From Marinobacterium mangrovicola (GTDB taxonomy: Bacteria > Pseudomonadota > Gammaproteobacteria > Pseudomonadales > Balneatricaceae), in NCBI RefSeq assembly GCF_004339595.1, contig NZ_SMFU01000007.1:928658-992657 (forward strand): a stretch of DNA of 64,000 bases. The letters are read 5' to 3'. The position numbers were made by a program, and so were the translations under genes. Below the pieces are notes generated by a model that ran no database searches, had not been told where the DNA came from, and saw only the letters and a list, made by a program, of their open reading frames with translations. Shown here piece after piece: positions 51,347-60,000 of this stretch (position 1 is its first letter; each line of letters begins with the position of its first letter).

Positions 51347-52504
51347 CTACGCCTTTAGCTGGCGTATGAGTCGATCCATAAAGAGCTCACAGCTTTGCAG
51401 TTGGCTCTTATGGATGAATTCGTCGGGCTTATGGCCCTGGTCCATGCTGCCGGGCCCGCAGACCACGGTGGGCACGCCCAGCACCTGGCTGAACAGGCCG
51501 CCTTCGGTGCCGAAGTTGATGCTGCCCCGTGTTTTTTCATCGGTCAGGCTTTGCACGAAGGAGACGACCTCTGCGTCATCGGCGGTGCTCAGGCCCGGAT
51601 ATTCGGTGGTGATATCGATGGCGATGTCGCAGCCGGCGTCGATCTGGCGCATCTCGCTAATAAGGCTGTCGGCATAGGCCTGGAACTCGGCCAGCATGGC
51701 GCGTGGATCGTCGCTGGCGATGTTTCTGATCTCGAACAGGAATGAGCACTGGTTGGGGACGATGTTCAGTGCTGTGCCGCCGTGCACGGTGCCGGTATGT
51801 ACTGTGCTGTAGGGGATGTCGTAGCCGTTTTCGAACGGGCCCTGATCGCCCTTTTTATGGGCCAGTTTTTCCAGCCAGGTGATCAGCCGTGCCGCATAGT
51901 TAACGGCGTTAACGCCCCAGGGGGCCATGCCGGAATGGCACTCTTTACCTTTCACGGTTACCCGGGCGGCCAGCTTGCCCTTGTGTGCGGTAACCACCCG
52001 CATCAGCGTAGGTTCGCCGATAATGCAGATGCCGGGTTTGAGAGGGTGTTGCTTCAGTGTATCGATCATGCGGCGCACTCCCACGCAGCCGATCTCTTCG
52101 TCATAGGAGAACGCAAGGTGGATCGGCGTATGCAGGTCCTGTTTAACTATCTCGGGGACCGCCGCCAGCACCACCGCGATAAAGCCTTTCATATCGCTGG
52201 TGCCGCGGCCGTAGTAGCGACCCTCTTCTTCAGTCAGTTCGTAGGGGGCTTTCTGCCAGTTCTGGCCGGTGACCGGAACGGTATCGGTATGGCCGGATAG
52301 CATCACGCCCGGTTTATCTTTCGGACCGAGAGTGGCGTACAGGTTGGCTTTTTTCTCCTCTTGATCGTAGATCAGCTGGCTTTCGACGCCGTATTCATTA
52401 AGAAACGTCTGGATGTAGCCCATCAACGCAAGGTTGGAGTTCGCGCTGGTGGTATCAAAGCCAATCAGGTTCCGAAGAACCTCAAGAGTTAATGCATTCG
52501 CCAT
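51347..52504 (-). CDS. M20-family metallodeacylase, ArgE-like
   Basis: A 385-residue cytoplasmic di-zinc amidohydrolase of the ArgE/DapE/ACY1 group. Metal and catalytic residues are visible in order: His in MLSGHTDTVPV, bridging Asp in GRGTSDMKGF, the catalytic Glu pair in SYDEEIGC, Glu in IIGEPTLM, the dimerisation-domain His in KECHSGMAPWGVNA, and the final His in GHKPDEFI. It resembles N-acetylornithine deacetylase, but a stand-alone copy in a catabolic region with its own operator points to an N-acyl amino compound other than acetylornithine. The 20-bp element 57 bp upstream is identical to that before the monooxygenase gene. Confidence 0.9.
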   Translation of the reverse strand: MANALTLEVLRNLIGFDTTSANSNLALMGYIQTFLNEYGVESQLIYDQEEKKANLYATLGPKDKPGVMLSGHTDTVPVTGQNWQKAPYELTEEEGRYYGRGTSDMKGFIAVVLAAVPEIVKQDLHTPIHLAFSYDEEIGCVGVRRMIDTLKQHPLKPGICIIGEPTLMRVVTAHKGKLAARVTVKGKECHSGMAPWGVNAVNYAARLITWLEKLAHKKGDQGPFENGYDIPYSTVHTGTVHGGTALNIVPNQCSFLFEIRNIASDDPRAMLAEFQAYADSLISEMRQIDAGCDIAIDITTEYPGLSTADDAEVVSFVQSLTDEKTRGSINFGTEGGLFSQVLGVPTVVCGPGSMDQGHKPDEFIHKSQLQSCELFMDRLIRQLKA

Positions 52505-53003
52505 GTAACTTCCCGAACTGAGTCTGTTAGGTCGAAACTCAGCATAGGGTTGGGCGTAACATTGTTAAAATATTATTAATCTCTCTCCTGCATTTGAAAA
52601 ACTTATATTAGACCTTTAGCTAACAGGTCTAGAAAGGCGTCGAAAACCGCCGATTACAACTCGCTGTAAGTGTTTAAGAGACAGGTGTGCAGCCCCTGTT
52701 TATGGGGCTTTATAGCCGCTGACGCTGAGCAGAATTTGCACTTCTGAACGCCGGGAAATGCTCTGGTGCTGAGTCGGGTGGTTCCCGGATCAACGTTTCC
52801 CTTTTGTCTCACGTTGGTTATTTGCGCCCGATCATTACTCGGCGGACCTTTGCAGGATCGTGCAACAAAGCGGCCGTAACGTGCTATGGCTGCTGGCTGC
52901 TCCTGGGGTAGCTTGGTTAAAGCGATAAGCCGAGCGTGTGGATTTTCTGCACATCGGAAGGATTTAACGCTTAACCGACTAATCTGACCAGGGAGGTTAG
53001 ACC
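52505..53003. other. Intergenic region between deacylase and Tat-ADH genes
   Basis: 499 bp. It contains the shared AT-rich element (52561-52580) and otherwise no feature I can support. A 124-codon minus-strand frame here is Arg-rich, overlaps the ADH start and has no family match. Confidence 0.5.
52561..52580 (+). promoter_or_regulatory. Shared AT-rich operator, copy B
   Basis: ATTGTTAAAATATTATTAAT, identical at 20 of 20 positions to copy A at 38681 although nearly 14 kb away. 57 bp upstream of the deacylase start. Confidence 0.6.
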
Positions 53004-54164
53004 ATGAGCGAAGATACCAATCAATCACGCAGAAAGGTGATCAAGGCGGCGGGTGCAGTTGGCGCGGGCATGCTTTTTTCCGGCCCCATGACCGCTTTCG
53101 CCAGCCAGACGGCCAGTGGTGGCAAGATCATGTCGCGCGGTTACGCGGCGTTCGATACATCGGGAGTACTGAAGCCCTGGACGTTCGAGCGGCGCCCGGT
53201 AGGCGACAACGATGTGCTTATTGATATCAAGTTTGCCAGCATCTGCCATTCCGATATCCACCAGGAGAAGGGCCACTGGGGGCCGCAGAGCTATCCGCAG
53301 GTGCCGGGGCACGAGATCGTCGGCATCGTTGCAGCTGTGGGTAGCAAGGTGACCACCTTCAAAGTAGGGGACCGGGCCGGCGTTGGCTGTATGGTCGGCG
53401 GCTGCAAAGAGTGCAGCACCGATGAGGAGCAGTACCTGCCGGACACTCTCTTCACCTATGGCAATCCTGACCCGCGCTCGCCCACCGGGATCACCCAGGG
53501 CGGCTACTCCAACAATATCGTGGTGGAAGAGCACTTTGCGGTGCATGTCCCGGAGAGTATCAGCTTTGAGCAGGCGGCACCGTTGCTCTGTGCCGGCATC
53601 ACCACCTATTCGCCACTGATGCGCGCCGACCTTAAACCCGGCACCAAGGTAGGTGTGGCTGGTATCGGTGGTCTCGGCCATATGGCGGTGAAAATTGCGG
53701 CTTCCAAGGGGGCCGAGGTTTACGCCTTTACCACTTCAGCTTCCAAGGTGGATGACATCAAAAGCTTTGGCGCCAAAGAGGTGATCGTGGTGGACGATGA
53801 GCTGAAGGCGCTGAATAACTACCGCGGTCAGCTCGATTACATGATCGCCACCATTCCGTACCAGTTTAATGTGGGCGCCTACGCCAGCACCGTTAAGCCC
53901 TATGGCACCTTCACGCTGGTAGGCATGCCGATCGACTACGAGATCAACCTGAGCGCCATCAGCCTGGCTGCATCGCGGGTCAATTTTAATACCTCACTGA
54001 TTGGCGGTATGAAGGAGACTCAGGAGGTGGTGGATTACTGCGCAAGCAATGATGTGCTGCCTAAGATCGAGCTGATAACCGCTGAACAGATTAACGAAGC
54101 CTGGGAAAACGTCGTGAACAAGCAGGCGCGTTACCGCTATGTGATCGATGCGGCGACCTTCTGA
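53004..54164 (+). CDS. Tat-exported zinc-type alcohol dehydrogenase (cinnamyl-ADH/YahK family)
   Basis: A 386-residue MDR-family dehydrogenase. It begins with a twin-arginine signal (NQSRRKVIKAAGAVGAGMLFSGPMTAFA), implying export of a folded, cofactor-loaded enzyme. The catalytic zinc ligands are present: Cys in SICHSDIH and the His-Glu pair in VPGHEIVG. The structural-zinc loop, which normally has four Cys, is reduced to GGCKECSTDEEQYLPD with two. The NAD(P) motif VGVAGIGGLGHMAVKIA is intact. A signal peptide on a soluble NAD(P)-dependent enzyme is odd because the periplasm has no known pyridine nucleotide pool. ATG with GGGAGG ahead. Followed by a terminator. Confidence 0.88.
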   Translation: MSEDTNQSRRKVIKAAGAVGAGMLFSGPMTAFASQTASGGKIMSRGYAAFDTSGVLKPWTFERRPVGDNDVLIDIKFASICHSDIHQEKGHWGPQSYPQVPGHEIVGIVAAVGSKVTTFKVGDRAGVGCMVGGCKECSTDEEQYLPDTLFTYGNPDPRSPTGITQGGYSNNIVVEEHFAVHVPESISFEQAAPLLCAGITTYSPLMRADLKPGTKVGVAGIGGLGHMAVKIAASKGAEVYAFTTSASKVDDIKSFGAKEVIVVDDELKALNNYRGQLDYMIATIPYQFNVGAYASTVKPYGTFTLVGMPIDYEINLSAISLAASRVNFNTSLIGGMKETQEVVDYCASNDVLPKIELITAEQINEAWENVVNKQARYRYVIDAATF

Positions 54165-54198
54165 TTCCTTTTGCTTTAAGCGCTGAACACTAACCAAC

Positions 54199-54224
54199 CT
54201 AAAGGGCGAGTATTCGCCCTTTAG
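54199..54224 (+). terminator. Terminator after the Tat-ADH gene
   Basis: TAAAGGGCGA-GTAT-TCGCCCTTTA stem followed by GCCTTTATT. Confidence 0.75.
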
Positions 54225-54276
54225 CCTTTATTACTGGCTGCGTCTGGCGGCCAGGAACTTAGACAAGGGTGAATTG

Positions 54277-54579
54277 ATGCTTTCTATTACCGTAAAAGCC
54301 GAAGTGAAACCGGGCATGCACGAGACACTGCGAGAAGTGATCGATGTCTTTCAGAACCAGTATGGTGAATCTGAACCCGGTTGTGAGATGTACCGCTGCT
54401 ATGTGGATGGCGATCAGCTGGTGTTCACGGAGCTCTGGCAGGATCAGGCGGCGCTGGATCAGCATATGCAGACGGAACATGCGATCAAATATGTGCCGGT
54501 TCTTAAGTCCTGTGTCGTTAATGGTGAGCTGCATGTACAGGCGATTGTCAGCGATGAGGTTCATCACTCCATCGTTTGA
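54277..54579 (+). CDS. Antibiotic-biosynthesis-monooxygenase (ABM) domain protein, YgiN-like
   Basis: A 100-residue protein filling one ABM ferredoxin-like domain: LSITVKAEVKPGMHETLREVIDVFQNQYGESEPGCEMYRCYVDGDQLVFTELWQDQAALDQHMQTEHAIKYVPVL. The ExWxxxxxLDxHxxTEH pattern is characteristic. Small ABM proteins act as cofactor-free quinol monooxygenases or aldehyde/quinone-handling dimers; the substrate here is unknown. AAGGGTG before the ATG at 54277. Confidence 0.85.
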   Translation: MLSITVKAEVKPGMHETLREVIDVFQNQYGESEPGCEMYRCYVDGDQLVFTELWQDQAALDQHMQTEHAIKYVPVLKSCVVNGELHVQAIVSDEVHHSIV

Positions 54580-54897
54580 TCGTGTCGCTTAGACCTTAGA
54601 TCTTTGAGCATGGACCGGTCTATGCCACAGGGCACAGGCCGGAATGCTCCCGCGCCAGGCGAGGTTCCACTGCGCAATCCCTCATCTTGGGGATTTGAGG
54701 CTATAGTATTTTTAATAACACTGACTTCAAGAAAGTGATTTAACGAAAGCGTTCTCAGGAAAATATGCCAAGCGTTAAACCGCCGCTGCCTGCCTAAGCG
54801 CTAACCTGTTAAGCCATTCGGACCGCCGACCGAATCATATACGCCAGTCAGTCATGTCTATTCACATGTCTGCCGGGGTGAATCGAAGGAGGCCGAC
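54580..54897. other. Intergenic region, no gene seen
   Basis: 318 bp with no supported gene. A GCACAGG/CCGG-rich segment near 54625-54645 and an AT-rich stretch near 54700-54745, probably the promoter of the next gene. Confidence 0.45.
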
Positions 54898-55242
54898 ATG
54901 TCGATCCTTGCGCTACCTTATGCACCACAGGGAAATGCTCTGCTTGTGGTCGCTTTATCGGTTTTACTGACCATCTCTGTTTTTGCCAGTGTTGCCAGCG
55001 GCGCGCATATCCGTGCGAGCGAGAATGAGCGCGCCGACAGAACTCCGGCCCAGTTTTACCGCGTCATCCACGAAATACAGTCAACTATCGAGGCGAACAA
55101 CCAGATTGCCGATCTCGAAGAGGCTTACTTTCAGGGTGAGAGTTACCAACCCACCTATTTCTCCGATACTAGTGTCAGAACCCGGGATTTAAGGGGCTTT
55201 GAGTTACAGAGAGAAATTTTAAGAATCCGGCTTAGCCTCTGA
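54898..55242 (+). CDS. Small single-span membrane or secreted protein of unknown function
   Basis: A 114-residue product with a very strong AAGGAGG ribosome site. One hydrophobic segment at about residues 13-36 (ALLVVALSVLLTISVFASVASG) is followed by a polar domain (RTPAQFYRVIHEIQSTIEANNQIADLEEAYFQGESYQPTYFSD). No family is recognised; topology suggests an anchored protein with its C-terminus in the periplasm. It is followed by a terminator and stands alone. Confidence 0.65.
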   Translation: MSILALPYAPQGNALLVVALSVLLTISVFASVASGAHIRASENERADRTPAQFYRVIHEIQSTIEANNQIADLEEAYFQGESYQPTYFSDTSVRTRDLRGFELQREILRIRLSL

Positions 55243-55257
55243 TTGGGTTTGCGCCAA

Positions 55258-55302
55258 CCAAAACGCCACTTCAACCAGCACAGGTGAAGTGGCGTTTTTC
55301 GT
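55258..55302. terminator. Bidirectional terminator
   Basis: AAAACGCCACTTCA-loop-TGAAGTGGCGTTTTT. It serves the small membrane protein gene and, on the other strand, the ABC operon ending at 55313. Confidence 0.85.
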
Positions 55303-55312
55303 GGGCCAGGCC

Positions 55313-56692
55313 TTAGATCCTTACCACCCGGTCACAGCGCTTTTCGATCAGATGCGGGTCATGGCTGACCAGCATCACCGCGCAGTTGGTTTCGCGAGCG
55401 ACATCCACCAGTAACTGGCTGACCGATTGGGCGGTGATAGGGTCCAGCCGCGATGTGGGTTCATCGGCGAACAGAAAGACCGGATCGAGCAGCAGGGCAC
55501 GCAGCATGCAGAAGCGCTGCAGCTCACCTCCGGAGACCGAGTCGGCGCGCCGCTCCAGCAGCGCCTCTGCCAATCCGAGTCGCTTCATCAGCGGCGCTAC
55601 CCGGCTTTTATCGATGCGGTGGCGTTTGATCGTATCGTTAAGCAGGGTACCTAGGCTCACCGCATGGGAGACTGCAGCGGTAGGATCCTGATACAGCTTC
55701 TGCCAGCGGTGTGTCGTTTCGCTGCAGTGGCGCTTGATCTTGCCGCCATAGCTCGGCTGAAGGCCCAACAGGGTGTCGCCCAGAGTACTTTTGCCGCAGC
55801 CGCTGTCACCGACCACGCCGATTACTTCACCGCGATGGATCTTGAATGAAAGATCCTTTGCCAGCGTCTGCTCGCCGCGGCCGATCGCCAGAGATTCGGT
55901 TTCCATTAATACCGAGGTTTCAGGGCGTGGCTGTCGCTCAGGTGTAGGCCAGCTTTGCGGGTCAGCGGCGATCAATTCACGGGTAAACGCCCGTTGCGGA
56001 TTGTTGAGAATCTGCGAGGCGTCGCCATGTTCGATCAACTCGCCGGATTTGATCACCATCAGCCGGCCGCCGGTCTGCCGGGCCACGGCCACATCATGGG
56101 TGATGGTGACCAGCGCGCCGGTTTGCGATTGGGAGATCAGCTGTTCAACCACCTGATCACGGCGGTTTACATCCAGCCCCTTGGTGGGCTCGTCGGCCAG
56201 CAGCAGGGGGGCGCCGCCCGCCATGGCACAGGCGATAGCCACGCGCTGCGCCATACCGCCGGAGAGCTGATCGACGCGCTTGTGACGGCTTTCACCCAGC
56301 CCCTGAAGCTCCAGGGTGTAATCGGCGTTCTGCTGGGCAGCATCGTATGCGTCGCCGCGGACACGGTGGTAGGTTTCTGCGAGCTGCGCCTTGGCACTCA
56401 TCAGAGGATTAAGCGCGTTCCAGGGTTCCTGCGGCAGCATACTGAGCCTGCGGCCCCAAAGTTCGCGCCGTGATTTAGCGCTCGCGGGGCTGTTGAACAG
56501 GCGAATCTCGCCTTCGGTTCTTAGCCCCTTGGGCAGGTTACCCATGATCGCTTGGGCCAGTAGGCTTTTCCCTGAGCCGGTCTGGCCAAGGATTGTCAGC
56601 TTTTCACCGGCGTTAAGCGTAAAACTGATCGGCTCCAGCAGGCAGGTATCGCCCACGAAAACCGCGAGTTTATCGACTGAAATTAGACTCAT
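55313..56692 (-). CDS. Fused double ATPase of an oligopeptide/nickel-type ABC importer
   Basis: A 459-residue protein with two complete nucleotide-binding domains. Domain 1 (about 1-235) has Walker A ILGQTGSGKSLLAQ, signature QLSGGMAQRVAIA and Walker B LLLADEPTKGLD. Domain 2 (about 250-459) has Walker A VVGDSGCGKSTLGD, signature SVSGGELQRFCML and Walker B FLFADEPTSRLD. It equals DppD plus DppF in one chain. It overlaps the permease gene by four bases (ATGA) and is the last gene of a four-gene operon headed by a binding protein with a Zur-box-like site. The import substrate is probably a metal-ligand complex or peptide. Confidence 0.92.
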   Translation of the reverse strand: MSLISVDKLAVFVGDTCLLEPISFTLNAGEKLTILGQTGSGKSLLAQAIMGNLPKGLRTEGEIRLFNSPASAKSRRELWGRRLSMLPQEPWNALNPLMSAKAQLAETYHRVRGDAYDAAQQNADYTLELQGLGESRHKRVDQLSGGMAQRVAIACAMAGGAPLLLADEPTKGLDVNRRDQVVEQLISQSQTGALVTITHDVAVARQTGGRLMVIKSGELIEHGDASQILNNPQRAFTRELIAADPQSWPTPERQPRPETSVLMETESLAIGRGEQTLAKDLSFKIHRGEVIGVVGDSGCGKSTLGDTLLGLQPSYGGKIKRHCSETTHRWQKLYQDPTAAVSHAVSLGTLLNDTIKRHRIDKSRVAPLMKRLGLAEALLERRADSVSGGELQRFCMLRALLLDPVFLFADEPTSRLDPITAQSVSQLLVDVARETNCAVMLVSHDPHLIEKRCDRVVRI

Positions 56693-57498
56693 GACGCCTT
56701 TTTACCTCCAAGCAGGTGGCAGCTGAGAACCACCAGCGCCAGTGCGATCAGCGGTTGCGCCAGTAGCCAGGGCGCGTCGCTGTAATAGGGGAAGTGCTCC
56801 ACGATCATCAGCCCCAGCTCTGCCAGTGGCGGCTGAATGCCGACATAGACAAAACCCAGCGACGCCATCATCAGGATCGCGCTGGCAGCGCCAAAGGAAG
56901 CAAGTGTCACCAGTTGCGGTGCGATAGCGGGCCAGTAATGACGACGGAACAGGTAGAGCGCGCCAAATCCCATCAGCCGCGATGACTGTACTTCGGGAGA
57001 CCTGGCAATACGTTGCGTAATGGCACGGGTGACGCGGAAGTACTCGATCCATTGAATCAGTGAAATCGCCACGTACAGCATCCAGAACGAACCGGGCACA
57101 ATAGCGGCAAAGATCAGCACCAGCACCAGACCCGGCAGGGCCAGGATCAGCGTGGTCACGCCGTCGAGCGTACGGTCGACCCAGCTAGGACCCGTAGCAG
57201 CGAGGATACCGAGGGTGACGCCGATAACAGCGGATGTGAGTACACAGAGTGCCGCCATGGAGAGTGAAAGCCGCAACGCATCCGCAAGGCGCACCCACAT
57301 ATCACGGCCGAAATGATCGGTACCGAACCAGCTATTGCCACCTGGCAGGCTGAGAATCTGGCTCAGATTCTGGCTGGCCGCATCCTGCGCGCTTAGTAGC
57401 GGCGTCGCGAAAGCGTAAACGCATAGCAAGAGAAGGAGTACCGCTCCGCATAGACGGGAGGTAGATATTTGCGAGGTGCATAGATAGCTCAGTTTCAT
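56689..57498 (-). CDS. ABC importer permease, DppC/NikC-like
   Basis: A 269-residue membrane subunit with about six hydrophobic spans and the DppC-type features: FGTDHFGRDMWVRLADALRLSLSMA near residue 55 and the EAA-loop equivalent EVQSSRLMGFGALYLFRRHYWPAIAPQLV. It overlaps neighbours on both sides by four bases. It forms the translocation pore with the next permease. Confidence 0.9.
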   Translation of the reverse strand: MKLSYLCTSQISTSRLCGAVLLLLLCVYAFATPLLSAQDAASQNLSQILSLPGGNSWFGTDHFGRDMWVRLADALRLSLSMAALCVLTSAVIGVTLGILAATGPSWVDRTLDGVTTLILALPGLVLVLIFAAIVPGSFWMLYVAISLIQWIEYFRVTRAITQRIARSPEVQSSRLMGFGALYLFRRHYWPAIAPQLVTLASFGAASAILMMASLGFVYVGIQPPLAELGLMIVEHFPYYSDAPWLLAQPLIALALVVLSCHLLGGKKAS

Positions 57499-58436
57499 GC
57501 CAGTTGCCCTCCGCGCGGATCAAGCCAGTAGCAGGCCAGATCGACCAGGGTGTTTAGCAGCACAAACAGGATGCCCATCATCAGCGCCGCGCCCTGAATC
57601 AGCGGAATGTCCCGCGCAAAGATGGCGTGTGCCAGTCCGTGGCCGATACCCGGCCAGGAGAACAGGGATTCGATCATGACGACGCCCTCGACAACGGTGA
57701 TCAGCTGTACGCCGAAGAATGCGACCACCGGTACGGACATATTGCGTACGCCGTGGCGCAGAAACGCCTGCCAGGCCGATAGCCCCTTGGTCTGGGCAAA
57801 CTCGTAAAACGGTGCGTTGAACACACGCTCAGCTTCGGTATGCACCACACGGTTGGCGATAGCGGCCAGGCTCAGCCCCAGCGTCAGCGCAGGCAGTACC
57901 AGATGTGCTGGGGTCCCGAAACCTGCCACCGGCAGCAGGTTGAGTTCCAGCGCGAACACCACGACCGCCAGCAGGCCGATAACGAACACCGGCAGGGCAC
58001 GCATGCCGGTCGAAAGTGTCAGCAAAATGCGATTCAGCCAGCCGCCGTGATGGGCGCTGGCGAGTCCCAGAGGGATGGCGATCAGCGCGGCGAGCAGGAT
58101 CCCCGCACCGGCCAGCAGCAGGGAGTGACCCAGCATATGCCAGAGCGATTCACTGACCGGCTGGCCACTGACCAGGGAGTTACCCAGGTTCCATTGCAAC
58201 AGATCCCCGAGCCAGCTCCAGTAAGTGCTCCAGGCACCTTGATCGAGCCCCAACTCTTCACGCACCAGGGCAGCGGCATCGCTGTCCACCGCGTCCATGC
58301 CGTAACGACCGGCGGCGATTCGATACGCCATATCGCCAGGCAGGGCGCGCATCAATATAAAGGTGAGGGTGCCGACACCCCAGGAAACCGCCAGCAGTTG
58401 CAGCAGGCGTTTTAACAGTAGATCGCGAAGTCTCAT
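57495..58436 (-). CDS. ABC importer permease, DppB/NikB-like
   Basis: A 313-residue membrane subunit. The first-span text LLLKRLLQLLAVSWGVGTLTFILMRALPGD is the DppB N-terminal hallmark, and FYEFAQTKGLSAWQAFLRHGVRNMSVPVVAFFGVQ is the coupling EAA loop. It overlaps both neighbours by four bases. Partner of the DppC-like subunit. Confidence 0.9.
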   Translation of the reverse strand: MRLRDLLLKRLLQLLAVSWGVGTLTFILMRALPGDMAYRIAAGRYGMDAVDSDAAALVREELGLDQGAWSTYWSWLGDLLQWNLGNSLVSGQPVSESLWHMLGHSLLLAGAGILLAALIAIPLGLASAHHGGWLNRILLTLSTGMRALPVFVIGLLAVVVFALELNLLPVAGFGTPAHLVLPALTLGLSLAAIANRVVHTEAERVFNAPFYEFAQTKGLSAWQAFLRHGVRNMSVPVVAFFGVQLITVVEGVVMIESLFSWPGIGHGLAHAIFARDIPLIQGAALMMGILFVLLNTLVDLACYWLDPRGGQLA

Positions 58437-59965
58437 TTCCAGCTCAGCTCGTTAAGAAAGTAACTGCGCTCGTAAGGATCAAAGCGGAAGCCGCTTAAGC
58501 GCTTGTTGATGGCGGTCTGCTGAACGTAAGAGGCGACCGGGATCAGCGGGCGTTCGTTATAGAGTGCGGCTGCAATCTTTTGCGCCTGTTCTTGGTAACG
58601 CGCGGTGTCGTTCTCACTGACCATTGCGTTGAGCGTTTCCGGTACCCAGGTGTTGGACCAGTTCAGACTGCCCCAGTCACCGCCTTTGTCGGAGCTGGCG
58701 AAGTCCTTCAGCAGGATGCCGAGCGGGTCTGCGATAATGCCGTAGTTACGGGCAATGAGGGCGACCTCCAGGGAATCATCGCTGTGACCGGAGGGGATGG
58801 CGCTGGAGTTGGTGACGTTAACGTTGAGTTTGACGCCGAGCTGCTTCCACTGGTCCTGAACCGCGGTGGCTACCGTGGTCAGCTCCGGGCGGTCAGCATA
58901 GGTGATCAGATCCAGCTCAAAGCGCTCTCCATCACGTTCCAGCCAGCCTTCGCTGTTTTTGTTCCAGCCCAGTTGGCTGAACATCCCGGCGGCTTTTTCC
59001 AGGTTGTAAGCTTCGCTTTGGCCGTCCAGGTACCAGTCGCTCATATAGGCGGGCAGCAGCTGATCGGTGGCCGCATCCGGCGCACGCAGAATAGCCGTCG
59101 CGATTCCCTGGCGGTTGATCGCCAGGCTCAGCGCCTGACGCGCCTCTTGATCTGCAATAAATCGATGCCCGGCATTGAGCTTGAGCGCCAGGGTACGGGG
59201 CAGGTCGGAGCGCACAATCTCCAGTGTCGGCAGACGTTTCAGCATCGGTACTGAAGCAGGATCGAGCCCGAAGACGATATCGGCCTGGCCGCTGCGCGCC
59301 TGCAGCACGCGAGCCTCGGCACGGTGGCCAGTAAGGTAACTGGCGTATTCGATCTGCGCTTTTTGGCCCCAGTAATCGTCAAAGCGCTCGACCACCAGTT
59401 TGTGCGGTACGGCGATCTCTTCCACCGAGAACGGCCCGGTACCGATCAGGGCGGTGACTTCACCAGCATCGTTATAGGCTGCGTCCGCCAGGATCGCCGT
59501 GGAGTAGTGGGCAAGGGCGGCGCCAAGCGGGCGGTAGGGGGCACTGAGTTTTATCTCAACCTGGTTGTCGCCATTGGCTGTGATTGAATTGATCGGTAAT
59601 CCTCGCAGTGCGCTGGTTTTATTCAGGCCGCGATTGAGTTCATCGGCAACCTGCTGCGCGGTGAGCAGACTGGCGTCATGGAAGTGAACCTGGTCTCGCA
59701 GTGTCAGGCGCCACAGTTTGCCCCCATCCTCAATACTCCATTCACTGGCAAGCCCCGGCAGCAGGCCGCCCTGGCTATCCACGTTCAGCAGGGTTTCGAG
59801 CACCTGCATACGGGTAAACACAAAGCCTGAGCGGGTCGGATCGAGGCTTGAGAACTCGAACGCAGCCTGGATATTGACGGTATTTTGCTGGTTCGGCTCT
59901 GCAGTAACGGCGGCTGGAAGCAGCAGCATGCCGCCCAGCAATGCAGTTATTAGTTTGTTTTTCAT
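58433..59965 (-). CDS. ABC importer substrate-binding protein, SBP family 5
   Basis: A 510-residue periplasmic protein: signal peptide (MKNKLITALLGGMLLLPAAVTA), then the family 5 fold (LLNVDSQGGLLPGLASEWSIEDGGKLWRLTLRDQVHFHDAS; LIGTGPFSVEEIAVPHKLVVERFDDYWG; RQALSLAINRQGIATAIL). Family members bind peptides, nickel or metal-chelator complexes. The frame is open to 60061, but the ATG at 59965 starts the signal peptide, and a Zur-box-like palindrome lies at 60001-60023, which would otherwise be inside the gene. Zinc or zinc-chelate uptake is therefore the favoured, still inferred, function. Confidence 0.9.
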   Translation of the reverse strand: MKNKLITALLGGMLLLPAAVTAEPNQQNTVNIQAAFEFSSLDPTRSGFVFTRMQVLETLLNVDSQGGLLPGLASEWSIEDGGKLWRLTLRDQVHFHDASLLTAQQVADELNRGLNKTSALRGLPINSITANGDNQVEIKLSAPYRPLGAALAHYSTAILADAAYNDAGEVTALIGTGPFSVEEIAVPHKLVVERFDDYWGQKAQIEYASYLTGHRAEARVLQARSGQADIVFGLDPASVPMLKRLPTLEIVRSDLPRTLALKLNAGHRFIADQEARQALSLAINRQGIATAILRAPDAATDQLLPAYMSDWYLDGQSEAYNLEKAAGMFSQLGWNKNSEGWLERDGERFELDLITYADRPELTTVATAVQDQWKQLGVKLNVNVTNSSAIPSGHSDDSLEVALIARNYGIIADPLGILLKDFASSDKGGDWGSLNWSNTWVPETLNAMVSENDTARYQEQAQKIAAALYNERPLIPVASYVQQTAINKRLSGFRFDPYERSYFLNELSWK

Positions 59966-60000
59966 GTGGTTGGGCACCTTTGGCGTAATCGTTAAGGCGC

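Noticed and set aside
52654-53028. 124-codon minus-strand frame overlapping the Tat-ADH start
   Set aside because: Arg-rich, unstructured composition, no ribosome site, and it overlaps the strongly supported ADH gene.
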